Source of the DNA: JBBREP01 sp963716525
Lineage (GTDB): Bacteria; Actinomycetota; Acidimicrobiia; IMCC26256; PALSA-610
Assembly (NCBI GenBank): GCA_963716525.1
Contig: OY970315.1
Coordinates: 2,542,001-2,606,000, forward strand
DNA length: 64,000 bases
Direction of reading: 5' to 3'
Part shown: in pieces, positions 25,943 to 33,753 of the stretch
Layout: every line of letters begins with the position of its first letter
Position numbering within the stretch: the first letter of the stretch is position 1
The notes under the pieces: generated by a model
Told to the model about the DNA's origin: nothing
Seen by the model: only the letters and a program-made list of their open reading frames with translations
The model's database searches: none
Program-made: the position numbers and the translations under genes

Positions 25943-26836
25943 TCACCCGCCCACCCGCGCCGCGGTGAATGCGAAGCGTTCGATTTCCTGGAGGTGCCCG
26001 CCGGTCGTCGCGACGATGACGACCACGGCGGAGCCCGTGGACGCGAAGCTCACGGTCGTCGTCCATGGTGTCTGCTGCCCACCCGCGGGCAGGCAGCAGC
26101 GGTCGCCGATCGGGGTATCGCGGGACAGCGCGAAGACGCGCACGCGGATGTTCTCGTCCACGCCGGTGATCCGGCCGCTGACTGCGACGGGCGCGGTGAC
26201 GGTCGCGCCGAGGCGCGGGGCGGTCAGCGTGAACGCGCCGGACTGGTCGTTGCCGACCACCTCCCACGGTGCGTCGGTCCCGGTACCCACACGCACGAGG
26301 CGGACGGTGCCGGCCGTGACCGCCAGATTGTTGGGGTTGTGGTAGCCGAGCGCGACGTGGGTGCCCGAGGCGTCGGTGTGTTGCGCGATCACCTCATCGA
26401 TCTGGCCGGCACCGCCGGCGAACCCGGCGAACGACCTCGCGGTGGCTGCCGCGTCGAGGTGCCAGGGCTGGCGGCCGTCGGACTCGAACGCGCGCTGCCA
26501 CGCCTGCGCGTCGGCGAGGCGCGCGAACGGATAGACGTAGACGGGTCCGGCCGCGGCGGCGGTCGTGGTGGGCGTGGTGGCTGTCGGAAGCGCCGTTGTC
26601 GGGGTGCTCGTGGCGGTGGACGGGCGGCTCGTGCTCGACCCGGAGCTCCTCGTCGAGGCGTGCGTCGACGTGGTGCCCTGCGTGACCGAGCTCGAACTGC
26701 AGGCCGCGGCGATCGCGGTCATCGCGGCGGTGAGCGCCATGGCCGCGACGCGCCGGCGCCGAATCGACGTGTGCCGCGCGGTGGCCCGCGCCTGGAGCGC
26801 GCAGCTTGGCGGTCCGCAGCCCGGCGCGTGCACCAT
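25943..26836 (-). CDS. Lipoprotein with C-terminal immunoglobulin-like (Gmad2-like) domain
   Basis: About 297 residues. MALTAAMTAIAAACSSSS near residue 33 is a lipoprotein signal and lipobox, followed by a long Ser/Thr linker. Residues about 105-205 form a mixed domain (VYVYPFARLADAQAWQRAF). The last 90 residues (APVAVSGRITGVDENIRVRVFALS, then TVSFASTGSAVVVIVATT) resemble the Gmad2 or germane-associated immunoglobulin-like domain. The start is uncertain: ATG 26836 has GGAGG only two bases away, and GTG 26833 is better spaced. A DosR-like box lies 127 bases upstream. Confidence 0.65.
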   Translation of the reverse strand: MVHAPGCGPPSCALQARATARHTSIRRRRVAAMALTAAMTAIAAACSSSSVTQGTTSTHASTRSSGSSTSRPSTATSTPTTALPTATTPTTTAAAAGPVYVYPFARLADAQAWQRAFESDGRQPWHLDAAATARSFAGFAGGAGQIDEVIAQHTDASGTHVALGYHNPNNLAVTAGTVRLVRVGTGTDAPWEVVGNDQSGAFTLTAPRLGATVTAPVAVSGRITGVDENIRVRVFALSRDTPIGDRCCLPAGGQQTPWTTTVSFASTGSAVVVIVATTGGHLQEIERFAFTAARVGG

Positions 26837-26962
26837 CGCCTCCACCGGAAATCTCGGGGTTGGGTCGTCGCGGTCGCCGACCACAGTCGACCTCCCGGCC
26901 GGGCGGCTCGCCGGTCGTCCCGCGGACCCTGCCATCGTGCGCGGCGGGCCGCAAGTGATCCA

Positions 26963-26976
26963 GGGCCGAAGGTCCT
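26963..26976 (-). promoter_or_regulatory. DosR/DevR-like box (site C)
   Basis: Minus strand AGGACCTTCGGCCC, in the gap between the hibernation-factor gene and the lipoprotein gene. It is 127 bases upstream of the lipoprotein start, similar to the spacing at the other sites. Confidence 0.5.
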
Positions 26977-27025
26977 ATGCACCGTGGCCGGGCGCAGCCC
27001 AGGCACGTCACCCGGCCCCGTCTGG

Positions 27026-27816
27026 TCAGGAGTTCGCCGGCACGATGAGGCCGAAGTGGCCGTCGTAGCGGCGGTAGAGCAGGCGGCCGCGCCCGTCGTT
27101 CGGATCGACGAAGAACACGAAAGGCCGGTGGGTTCCGTCGAGCAGCGCGCCGCGTCCTGCTCGGTCATGATGCCGGGTCGCACCGGACTGGCGGTGATCG
27201 GCTCGACGGCATCCCGTAACGCGCACCGGGCCCCAGGCTCGTGCAGCTCGTAGCCGTCGTCGACGCGGGCGATCACGTTGTCGTCGCCGGTCTCGATGTT
27301 CACGAACAGGTAGAAGTCGTGGTCGAGCGATTCCATCTCGGCGACCGCCTCGTCGGGGGTCATCGCGCCGCAGGTGAAGCTCTTGCCCCTCACGATCCTT
27401 CGTTCCTCGACCGGACGGGGGAAATAGGCGGAACGGACCGCCGGCGACTGCCCTCGTCGCCACTCGTGCGCGCCGCGGTCACGGAAGCGGGCGAAGCGCG
27501 TTGCCACGCGTTGCCCCGAACGGATGATCCGCTCCCGCATGCGGGCCTCCAGCGCGTCGATCGCCTCCGGCATCGTCGGCGCGTCGGCGTGCGCACGGAC
27601 GATGCCGCCATCGAGGTCGACCTCGGCCTTGGCCTCGGCGCGCCGCTCGCGTGCCGGATCCGCGTACAGAGTCAGATCGACACGGCGGAACCGCGCGGGC
27701 CGCTCACCGAGGCCGGCCAGGTGCTCGAGCTTGGCGACCGCGTAGCCGCGGTCGGCGGCGGTCACGTCGCCGTGCACCGCGACCGCGATGTCGGGCGTAT
27801 CGGTGTGATTCGCCAT
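27026..27816 (-). pseudogene. hpf: RafH-like ribosome hibernation factor, frameshifted
   Basis: The frame from ATG 27816 (GGAGG 7 bases upstream) encodes an N-terminal S30AE domain (residues 1-110: DIAVAVHGDVTAADRGYAVAKLEHL), then a first S30AE-C domain (KSFTCGAMTPDEAVAEMESLDHDFYLFVN). It breaks after MTEQDAA, and the second S30AE-C domain (LLDGTHRPFVFFVDPNDGR, RLLYRRYDGHFGLIVPANS) continues in another frame. One missing base near 27155-27165 (GACGCGGCGCGC) accounts for it; repaired length about 263 residues. The dual C-terminal layout matches mycobacterial RafH, a DosR-regulated factor that inactivates 70S ribosomes in hypoxia. Sequencing error is likely given the conserved remainder. Confidence 0.8.
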
Positions 27817-27897
27817 AGCAGCCTCCAGTTGTCCGGGGTCACGCGGCGGCGAATGTCGTCACCGTCAGATCGTGGCGCGCCACCATCGTGCTGAACA

Positions 27898-27911
27898 GGG
27901 TCGGAGGTCCT
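27898..27911 (-). promoter_or_regulatory. DosR/DevR-like box (site F)
   Basis: Minus strand AGGACCTCCGACCC, 12 of 14 identical to site C, 82 bases upstream of the hibernation-factor start. Confidence 0.5.
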
Positions 27912-27948
27912 GGCGATGTCCCTACCGGACGGACTGGCGCCTCGATCG

Positions 27949-29337
27949 TTATGCCGTGGCTGTGTCGCGCAGGTACCTGAGGAACCACTCGGCGGCGAGG
28001 TCGGCGACCGTTTCCAGCGCGCCGGGCTCTTCGAAGAGATGCGTTGCACCGGGCACGACGATGATCTCGCGGTGGCAACGCATGCGTGCGGCGGCTTCGC
28101 GGTTGAGCTCGAGGACGATCTCGTCGTGGCCGCCGACGATGAGCAGTGTGGGCACGCGCACATCGGCGAGTGCGTGGCCCGCCAGGTCGGGCCGTCCGCC
28201 GCGGGAGACCACGGCTCGCACCCGCGATTCGGGCGCGCTCGCAGCCCACAGCGCGGCCGCCGCTCCGGTGCTCGCGCCGAAGTAGCCGACGGGGAGCCTG
28301 CCCGCCTCGGGGCTCGTCGCGAGCCAGTCCGTCGCCGCCGCGAGGCGCGGCGCCAGCAGTTCGATGTCGAAGACATTGGCGCGGTCGACCTCTTCGGCCG
28401 GTGTGAGGAGATCGAGCAGCAATGTCGCGAGGCCCGCACGCTGCAGCGCGCGTGCCACGAAGCGGTTCCGCGGACTGTGGCGGCTGCTCCCGGTCCCGTG
28501 GGCGAACACCACAACACCTACGGCGCCGGCCGGGATCGCAAGACTCGCCGCAAGCACCGCCGCATCTGCAGGGAACGCCACGTCCTCGTCGACCAACATC
28601 GGCGTGTCGGGCCGATCGTCCTGGCCCGGCGGATCGCCGTCAGCCGCGCTCGCCGGAACCGGGTCGCCGGGTGGATCGTTGCGGGGATCGGCGCCGACCC
28701 GTGCGACGCCGGCTGCGAGTGCGGCGCGCACCTCCTCGTCGGTCGTCTGCGTGAAGTTCTCGTACCAGAGTCCCACGGCCATCATGTCCTCGGGAATGCT
28801 CAGGCACACGATCTCGTCGGCATCACGGCTCAAATCGGCGAGCGTGTCACCCGGCGCGACCGGCACCGCAAGCACGACGCGGCGCGCGCCGTGCGCGCGC
28901 GCGACCTGCAGTGCGGCACGCGCGGTGCCGCCGGTCGCGATGCCGTCGTCGACGACGATCACGGTGCGACCCGCGAGCGGCATCGCCTCGTGACCCTCGC
29001 GGAACAGCCGCGCCCGGCGTTCCACCTCGCCGCGCTCGCGCGCCGCGACCTGCTCGATATCGCCAGTGCTCACGCGCGCGAGGGCGACGATGTCGTCGTT
29101 GAGCACCCGCACCCCACCCTCGCCGACGGCTCCCATCCCGAGCTCGGGCTGGAACGGCACGCCGAGCTTGCGCACGACGATCACGTCGAGCGGCACGCCG
29201 AGCGCCGCGGCGACCTCGGCCGCCACTGGGACACCTCCGCGGGGGAGGCCGACGACCACTGGCCGTTCGGCGCGCAGGTGTTCGAGCCGGCGGGCGAGGC
29301 GGCGGCCGGCGTCGCGACGGTCGTGGAACAGTGGCAT
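27949..29337 (-). CDS. Phosphoribosyltransferase - dienelactone-hydrolase-like fusion
   Basis: A 462-residue two-domain protein. Residues 1-215 form a type-I phosphoribosyltransferase with the PRPP loop VIVVDDGIATGGTARAAL near 125. Residues about 245-462 form an alpha/beta hydrolase with nucleophile elbow GYFGASTGAAAAL near 340, acid in VGGHDEIV near 405 and His in PGATHLFEE near 440. A Pro/Gly/Asp-rich linker joins them. GAGGAGG precedes the ATG. Such fusions occur in actinobacterial dormancy gene sets; the substrate is unknown. It sits between the DUF1918 gene and the hibernation-factor gene on the same strand. Confidence 0.88.
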   Translation of the reverse strand: MPLFHDRRDAGRRLARRLEHLRAERPVVVGLPRGGVPVAAEVAAALGVPLDVIVVRKLGVPFQPELGMGAVGEGGVRVLNDDIVALARVSTGDIEQVAARERGEVERRARLFREGHEAMPLAGRTVIVVDDGIATGGTARAALQVARAHGARRVVLAVPVAPGDTLADLSRDADEIVCLSIPEDMMAVGLWYENFTQTTDEEVRAALAAGVARVGADPRNDPPGDPVPASAADGDPPGQDDRPDTPMLVDEDVAFPADAAVLAASLAIPAGAVGVVVFAHGTGSSRHSPRNRFVARALQRAGLATLLLDLLTPAEEVDRANVFDIELLAPRLAAATDWLATSPEAGRLPVGYFGASTGAAAALWAASAPESRVRAVVSRGGRPDLAGHALADVRVPTLLIVGGHDEIVLELNREAAARMRCHREIIVVPGATHLFEEPGALETVADLAAEWFLRYLRDTATA

Positions 29338-29421
29338 GGACGCCTCCTCGTCGGGCGGCGATGTCGGGCAACGCTGTCGTTGCAACCGTGGCGCGTACCC
29401 GAAACGGGATCCGCCGTCGCG

Positions 29422-29628
29422 CTAGCGGTGCGCCCGGTGGTGCGGGACGTGCTCGATCGCCGCGTCGGAGCCGGGGAAGAACAGACCTTCGTGGCCGTCG
29501 TCGTCCCAGCGCACCACCCACGGCGGCTCGCCGTCGGTGCCGTGGACCTCGAGGACCTCGGCGTCGCGATCCGGTTCGCCCACGTGGTGGCCCTTGATGA
29601 CGAGACGGTCTCCAACCTTGGCTTTCAT
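29422..29628 (-). CDS. DUF1918 family protein
   Basis: A 68-residue protein that is almost entirely the DUF1918 domain (MKAKVGDRLVIKGHHVG, EPDRDAEVLEVHGTDGEPP, WVVRWDDDGHEGLFFPG), a small SH3-like beta-barrel common in actinobacteria. AGGAGG precedes ATG 29628; the longer frame upstream lacks a site. Divergent from the alcohol dehydrogenase, with a DosR-like box between them. Biochemical role unknown. Confidence 0.85.
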   Translation of the reverse strand: MKAKVGDRLVIKGHHVGEPDRDAEVLEVHGTDGEPPWVVRWDDDGHEGLFFPGSDAAIEHVPHHRAHR

Positions 29629-29711
29629 GAGCGTCCTCCTTCGAGTGCCTGCAATGAGCATCGTCCGCGCGGGCCTGGAACGGCTGACAGAGGCCCGGGC
29701 CGTCGCGCGGC

Positions 29712-29725
29712 GGGACCTATGGCCC
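29712..29725 (+). promoter_or_regulatory. DosR/DevR-like box (site A)
   Basis: GGGACCTATGGCCC, the most symmetric copy, in the divergent gap between the DUF1918 gene (84 bases away) and the alcohol dehydrogenase (121 bases away). It could serve both. Confidence 0.55.
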
Positions 29726-29845
29726 TCGTCAGCGCTTCACCACGGGCGCACGCTGGCGGTGAGGCGGGCCCTCGGGCCGCCACCGCGCGGCCCGCCGCCA
29801 GATCGGCGGGCCCGCCGCTCGGAACGACCCATGGAGGTAGCAGCG

Positions 29846-30889
29846 ATGAAGGCACTCGTGTATCACGGCCCGGGAAACAAGGCGTGGGAGGACGTGGCGA
29901 AGCCAGCGGTCGTCGACGACACCGATGCGGTCGTGCGCGTCGACACGGTGACGATCTGCGGCACCGACCTGCACATCCTGAAGGGCGACGTGCCCGAGGT
30001 GACCGAGGGCCGCATCCTCGGCCACGAGGCGGTCGGCACGGTGGAGGCCGTGGGCGCTGGCGTGAAGAACGTGAAGCCCGGCGATCACGTGCTGGTGTCG
30101 TGCATCACCGCGTGCGGGGCATGCCGCTTCTGCCGCGAGGGTCGCTACGGCCAGTGCCTCGGCGGCGGCGGTTGGATCCTCGGGCACACGATCGACGGCA
30201 CGCAAGCCGAGTACGTGCGGGTCCCGTTCGCCGACACGTCGACGTATCCGGTGCCCGCCGGTGTCAGCGACGAGGCGGTGCTCATGGTCGCGGACATCCT
30301 CCCGACGGGCTATGAGGTCGGTGTGCTGAACGGCCACGTGCAGCCGGGTGACGTCGTGTCGGTCGTCGGCGCGGGACCGATCGGCCTTTCGGCCATCATG
30401 GGCTCGCGGCTCTACAGCCCGAGCCACGTGATCGCGATCGACCTCGCCGACAGCCGCCTCGAAGCAGCGAAGCAGTTCGGTGCCGACGTGATCGTCAATC
30501 CCAGCCGCGAGGACCCGCTCGAGGTGGTGCGTGGTCTCACCGGAGGGCTCGGTGCCGACGTGTCGATCGAGGCGGTCGGCACGCCGCAGACGTTCGAGAT
30601 GACCGCGGCGCTGGCCCGCCCGGGCGGCCACATCGCCAACATCGGTGTGCACGGCAAGCCCGCAACGTTGCATCTCGAGGAGCTGTGGACGAGGGACGTG
30701 ACCATCACGACGGGTCTCGTCGACACGTTCTCGACGCCGACGTTCCTACGCCTGCTCTCGGGCCACCAGCTCGACGCGACGCGCTTCGCCACGCACCACT
30801 TCGGTCTCGACCAGTTCATGGAGGCGTACGACGTGTTCGCCCGAGCGGCCGACACCGGCGCGTTGAAGGTCGTGCTCACCCGGTCGTGA
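29846..30889 (+). CDS. Zinc-dependent alcohol dehydrogenase (MDR superfamily)
   Basis: A 347-residue medium-chain dehydrogenase oxidising an alcohol with NAD(P). Catalytic zinc ligands are Cys in TICGTDLHILKGD near residue 38 and His in ILGHEAVGTVE near 60. The structural zinc loop CGACRFCREGRYGQC (residues 91-105) is complete. The nucleotide fold has VVGAGPIGLSAI near 170. A GGAGGT site precedes ATG 29846. It resembles threonine/sorbitol-type and formaldehyde-type dehydrogenases. The shared upstream DosR-like box suggests induction in hypoxia, where it could recycle NAD. Confidence 0.92.
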   Translation: MKALVYHGPGNKAWEDVAKPAVVDDTDAVVRVDTVTICGTDLHILKGDVPEVTEGRILGHEAVGTVEAVGAGVKNVKPGDHVLVSCITACGACRFCREGRYGQCLGGGGWILGHTIDGTQAEYVRVPFADTSTYPVPAGVSDEAVLMVADILPTGYEVGVLNGHVQPGDVVSVVGAGPIGLSAIMGSRLYSPSHVIAIDLADSRLEAAKQFGADVIVNPSREDPLEVVRGLTGGLGADVSIEAVGTPQTFEMTAALARPGGHIANIGVHGKPATLHLEELWTRDVTITTGLVDTFSTPTFLRLLSGHQLDATRFATHHFGLDQFMEAYDVFARAADTGALKVVLTRS

Positions 30890-30910
30890 ACCGGTGAAGC
30901 GGTGCCGGCG

Positions 30911-33268
30911 TCAGATCGGCCGCGATGAGCGGTCGATCTGACGCCGAGCCGCGTCGAGGAGCAGGCGGCGTTCCGATGCCGCGATCACGCGCCGGGCGCG
31001 GTCCACCGCGTCGGCGTTCACCGAGATCGACGTGATGCCGAAGCGCACGAGGTGATCGGCGAAATCGGGTCGCGTCGAAGGTGCCTGCCCGCACAGTGAC
31101 GAGGTGAGGCCGGCGGCGGTCGCGCCCTCGATGATCCGCCGGATCGCGTCGAGCACGGCCGGATCGCTCTCGTCGAACAGCTCCGCGCAGATCTCCGACT
31201 CGCGATCGACGCCCAGCACGAGCTGGGTGAGATCGTTCGAGCCGATCGACACGCCGTCGATCCCCAGCGCGGCATACTCCGGGATGCGCGACACCACCGA
31301 CGGCACTTCGGCCATGATCCAGCGCAGCAGGCCGCGCTGGCGGCCGAGCGGGCTCTGGTCGATCATCTCGAGACAGGCCTCGAGCTCCCAACGCGTGCGC
31401 ACGAACGGGATCATCACGTGCAGGTTCGGCGTCTGTTCGCGCACCTGGGCGAGGAGCTCGAGCTCGAGGGCGAAGAGGTCGGGTTCGCGCACGTAGCGGT
31501 AACAGCCGCGGTAGCCGATCATCGGGTTCGCCTCGACCGGCTCGTACTGGTCGCCGCCGGAGAGACGGCGGAACTCGTTCGACTTGAAGTCGATCGTGCG
31601 GTACACGACCGGGCGCGGCGCGAACGCGGTGGTGATCGCCAGCAGCGATGTCGACATGCGATCGAGGAACTCGGAGCGCCCGCCGCGGGCGAGCAGTGCC
31701 CGCGGATGCTCGCCGCCGAGCGCGTCGGTGATCATGAACTCGGCCCGCAGCAGGCCGACCCCGTCGACCGGCATCGCCGCCACTTCCTCGGCCCGCTCGG
31801 CGATCGCGAGGTTCACGTAGAGCTTCGTGGCGATCGCCTCGCTGCCGATCGGCCCGGACGGGCCCGCCTCGCGGGCGGCGGTGGTCGCCGGGCGCATGCC
31901 CGGTGCCCCGGAGCCGTCACCCGGGCTCGCTGCGGCAGTCCAATCGCCGGCCCGCACAGTGCCGTGCGTGCCGTCGACGGTCACGAGGTCGCCGTCGTGG
32001 AGGAGATGCGTTGCGCCGCGTGCGCCCACCACGCACGGCACGCCGAGCTCGCGACTTGCAATCGCGGCATGGCAGGTGACCCCGCCCCGCTCGGTGACCA
32101 TCGCGCCGGCCCGGCGCATCACTGGTACCCAGTCCGGGCTCGTCATCGTGGCGACGAGCACGTCGCCGGCTTGCAGCGCGCGCGCCGCGTCGCCGTGCGG
32201 GTCGTCAAGGACGCGCGCACGGCCGGCGGCGATCCCGGGTGCGGCGGCCTGGCCCACCACGAGCGGTGCCGGCAGCGGACCCGCGCCGGCCGGAGCCGGG
32301 ACCGACTCGTACACCGCCGTGACCGGCCGTGACTGCACGAGAGAGATGTCGCCCGCCGCGATCACCCATTCGATGTCTTGCGGCGTGCCGTAGTGCTGCT
32401 CGACCCGGACGGCCAGATCGGCGAGCGCGAGCACGTCGCCGTCGGTGAGCACTCGAGTACCCCGGACCGCAGCGTCGAGCGCGACGCGCTCGTCGCGACC
32501 GTCGGGGCCCCGCATGATCTTGAAGGGCTGGTCGCCGATGCGGACCTCGATGCAGCGCCGGGCCCGCTTGTCGACCACGTAGGTGTCGGGCTCGACCGCC
32601 CCGCTCACGACGACCTCGCCGAGACCGCGCGCCCCTTCGATCACGACGCGGTTGCTGTCGCCCGTCGACGGGTCGAGCGTGAACATCACACCCGCACTGT
32701 CGGCTTCGATCATCTGCTGCACGACGACCGCGATCGCCGGTTCCTGATCCAGGCCCATCGCCCGCCAGTAGGCGAAGACCCGCTCACCGAAGAGCGAGGC
32801 CCAGCAGTCGACGATGCGCGCGAGCAGCGCCTCGTCGCCTGCCACGTTCGTGAACGTCTGGTTCATGCCTGGGAAGGCCGTGGACCCGGTGTCCTCGCTC
32901 GTCGCCGACGAGCGCACCGCCACCGGATGGCCGGCGCCGAGCGCGTGGTACGCCGCGAGCACGTCCGCGGCGATGTCGCCGGGTACGTGCGCGCCTTCGA
33001 CGAGCCCGCGGCAGGTCTCGGCTGCCGCGCGCAGCGCGCTGGCGTCGTTCGTGTCGACCCCGGTCATCAGCGCGTGCAGCTGCTCGCGCACGCCCGCTGC
33101 GTCCATCGCCTGGAGGTAGGTCTGGGCGCTCACCACGAACCCGGCGGGAACGGGGAAGCCCGCGCGGGTCAGCTCGCCCAGGTTGGCGCCTTTGCCTCCG
33201 ACGCGCTCCACGTCGGATCGGCCGATCTCGGCGAACGGCAGCACCGCAGTCTGTGTGCCCTGTTGCAT
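30911..33268 (-). CDS. ppsA: Phosphoenolpyruvate synthase (pyruvate, water dikinase)
   Basis: A 785-residue PEP synthase converting pyruvate, ATP and water to PEP, AMP and phosphate. Domains in order: N-terminal nucleotide-binding part (residues 10-340, starting VGGKGANLGELTRAGFPVPAGF), the swivelling phospho-His domain with GGVTCHAAIASRELGVPCVVG near 425 (catalytic His in TCHAA), and the C-terminal PEP-binding barrel with VGLLRAEFM and SLCGQAPS. GGAGG lies 6 bases before ATG 33268. Convergent with the alcohol dehydrogenase. A DosR-like box lies 108 bases upstream, consistent with a switch to gluconeogenic carbon flow in dormancy. Confidence 0.92.
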   Translation of the reverse strand: MQQGTQTAVLPFAEIGRSDVERVGGKGANLGELTRAGFPVPAGFVVSAQTYLQAMDAAGVREQLHALMTGVDTNDASALRAAAETCRGLVEGAHVPGDIAADVLAAYHALGAGHPVAVRSSATSEDTGSTAFPGMNQTFTNVAGDEALLARIVDCWASLFGERVFAYWRAMGLDQEPAIAVVVQQMIEADSAGVMFTLDPSTGDSNRVVIEGARGLGEVVVSGAVEPDTYVVDKRARRCIEVRIGDQPFKIMRGPDGRDERVALDAAVRGTRVLTDGDVLALADLAVRVEQHYGTPQDIEWVIAAGDISLVQSRPVTAVYESVPAPAGAGPLPAPLVVGQAAAPGIAAGRARVLDDPHGDAARALQAGDVLVATMTSPDWVPVMRRAGAMVTERGGVTCHAAIASRELGVPCVVGARGATHLLHDGDLVTVDGTHGTVRAGDWTAAASPGDGSGAPGMRPATTAAREAGPSGPIGSEAIATKLYVNLAIAERAEEVAAMPVDGVGLLRAEFMITDALGGEHPRALLARGGRSEFLDRMSTSLLAITTAFAPRPVVYRTIDFKSNEFRRLSGGDQYEPVEANPMIGYRGCYRYVREPDLFALELELLAQVREQTPNLHVMIPFVRTRWELEACLEMIDQSPLGRQRGLLRWIMAEVPSVVSRIPEYAALGIDGVSIGSNDLTQLVLGVDRESEICAELFDESDPAVLDAIRRIIEGATAAGLTSSLCGQAPSTRPDFADHLVRFGITSISVNADAVDRARRVIAASERRLLLDAARRQIDRSSRPI

Positions 33269-33753
33269 CCTGGCCTCCGATCGGCATGGCGGCCGCGGAC
33301 GCGGCCGCCGGTGCGTTCCCCCCAGGATGTCGCTGCCCGGTGGCTGCCGGCGAGGGGCGAGCGACTCGCGTCCGAAGGACCTATGGCACCGCCGCCGCAG
33401 CCGAGCCGGAGTTGGGCACTGCGACCGCGCGCGACCGCCCCACCACTGCGCCGGCCGTGTCGAGCGCGGCGACCGGGGCGTATCTCGCCGAGCGCGCGCC
33501 GAGACGATGATGTCGCCGTCGCCGTGACCGGCGTTGAGCGTTCCCTCCACCACGACAGCACCGGTGTGCCATCGAGCGTCTGCGCGGGTTGCGCGCAGCG
33601 CGTGCTAGTGAGGCGCACGCGGCGGTTCGGCGGCATGCGCGCACCCTCGGCTTTGCCGCATACGCGCGTGGGCCCGCGATTCTCAGGGATCACAGGAACG
33701 AGACGACGGGCGTTCGCTTCGGTGGGAGCGCCGCCGCCGAGAGGAGCAGCGCG
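33269..33753. other. Intergenic region between divergent ppsA and sulfatase genes
   Basis: About 485 bases with no convincing gene; frames that cross it are Arg/Pro-rich shadows. It carries the DosR-like box B for ppsA. No clear promoter for the sulfatase is recognised. Confidence 0.5.
33376..33389 (+). promoter_or_regulatory. DosR/DevR-like box (site B)
   Basis: AGGACCTATGGCAC, 12 of 14 identical to site A, 108 bases upstream of the ppsA start. Confidence 0.5.

Noticed and set aside
30911..30960. Possible terminator between the alcohol dehydrogenase and ppsA ends
   Set aside because: Weak complementarity (GGTCGATCTGACGCC with the preceding GGCGTCAGATCGGCC) exists, but it lies inside the ppsA coding end and has no T tract, so I could not support it as a terminator feature.
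33269..33753. Open frames crossing the region before the sulfatase, including MVEGTLNAGHGDGDIIVSARARRD on the minus strand
   Set aside because: Composition is Arg/Pro-rich, no ribosome site is present and no known family is apparent.
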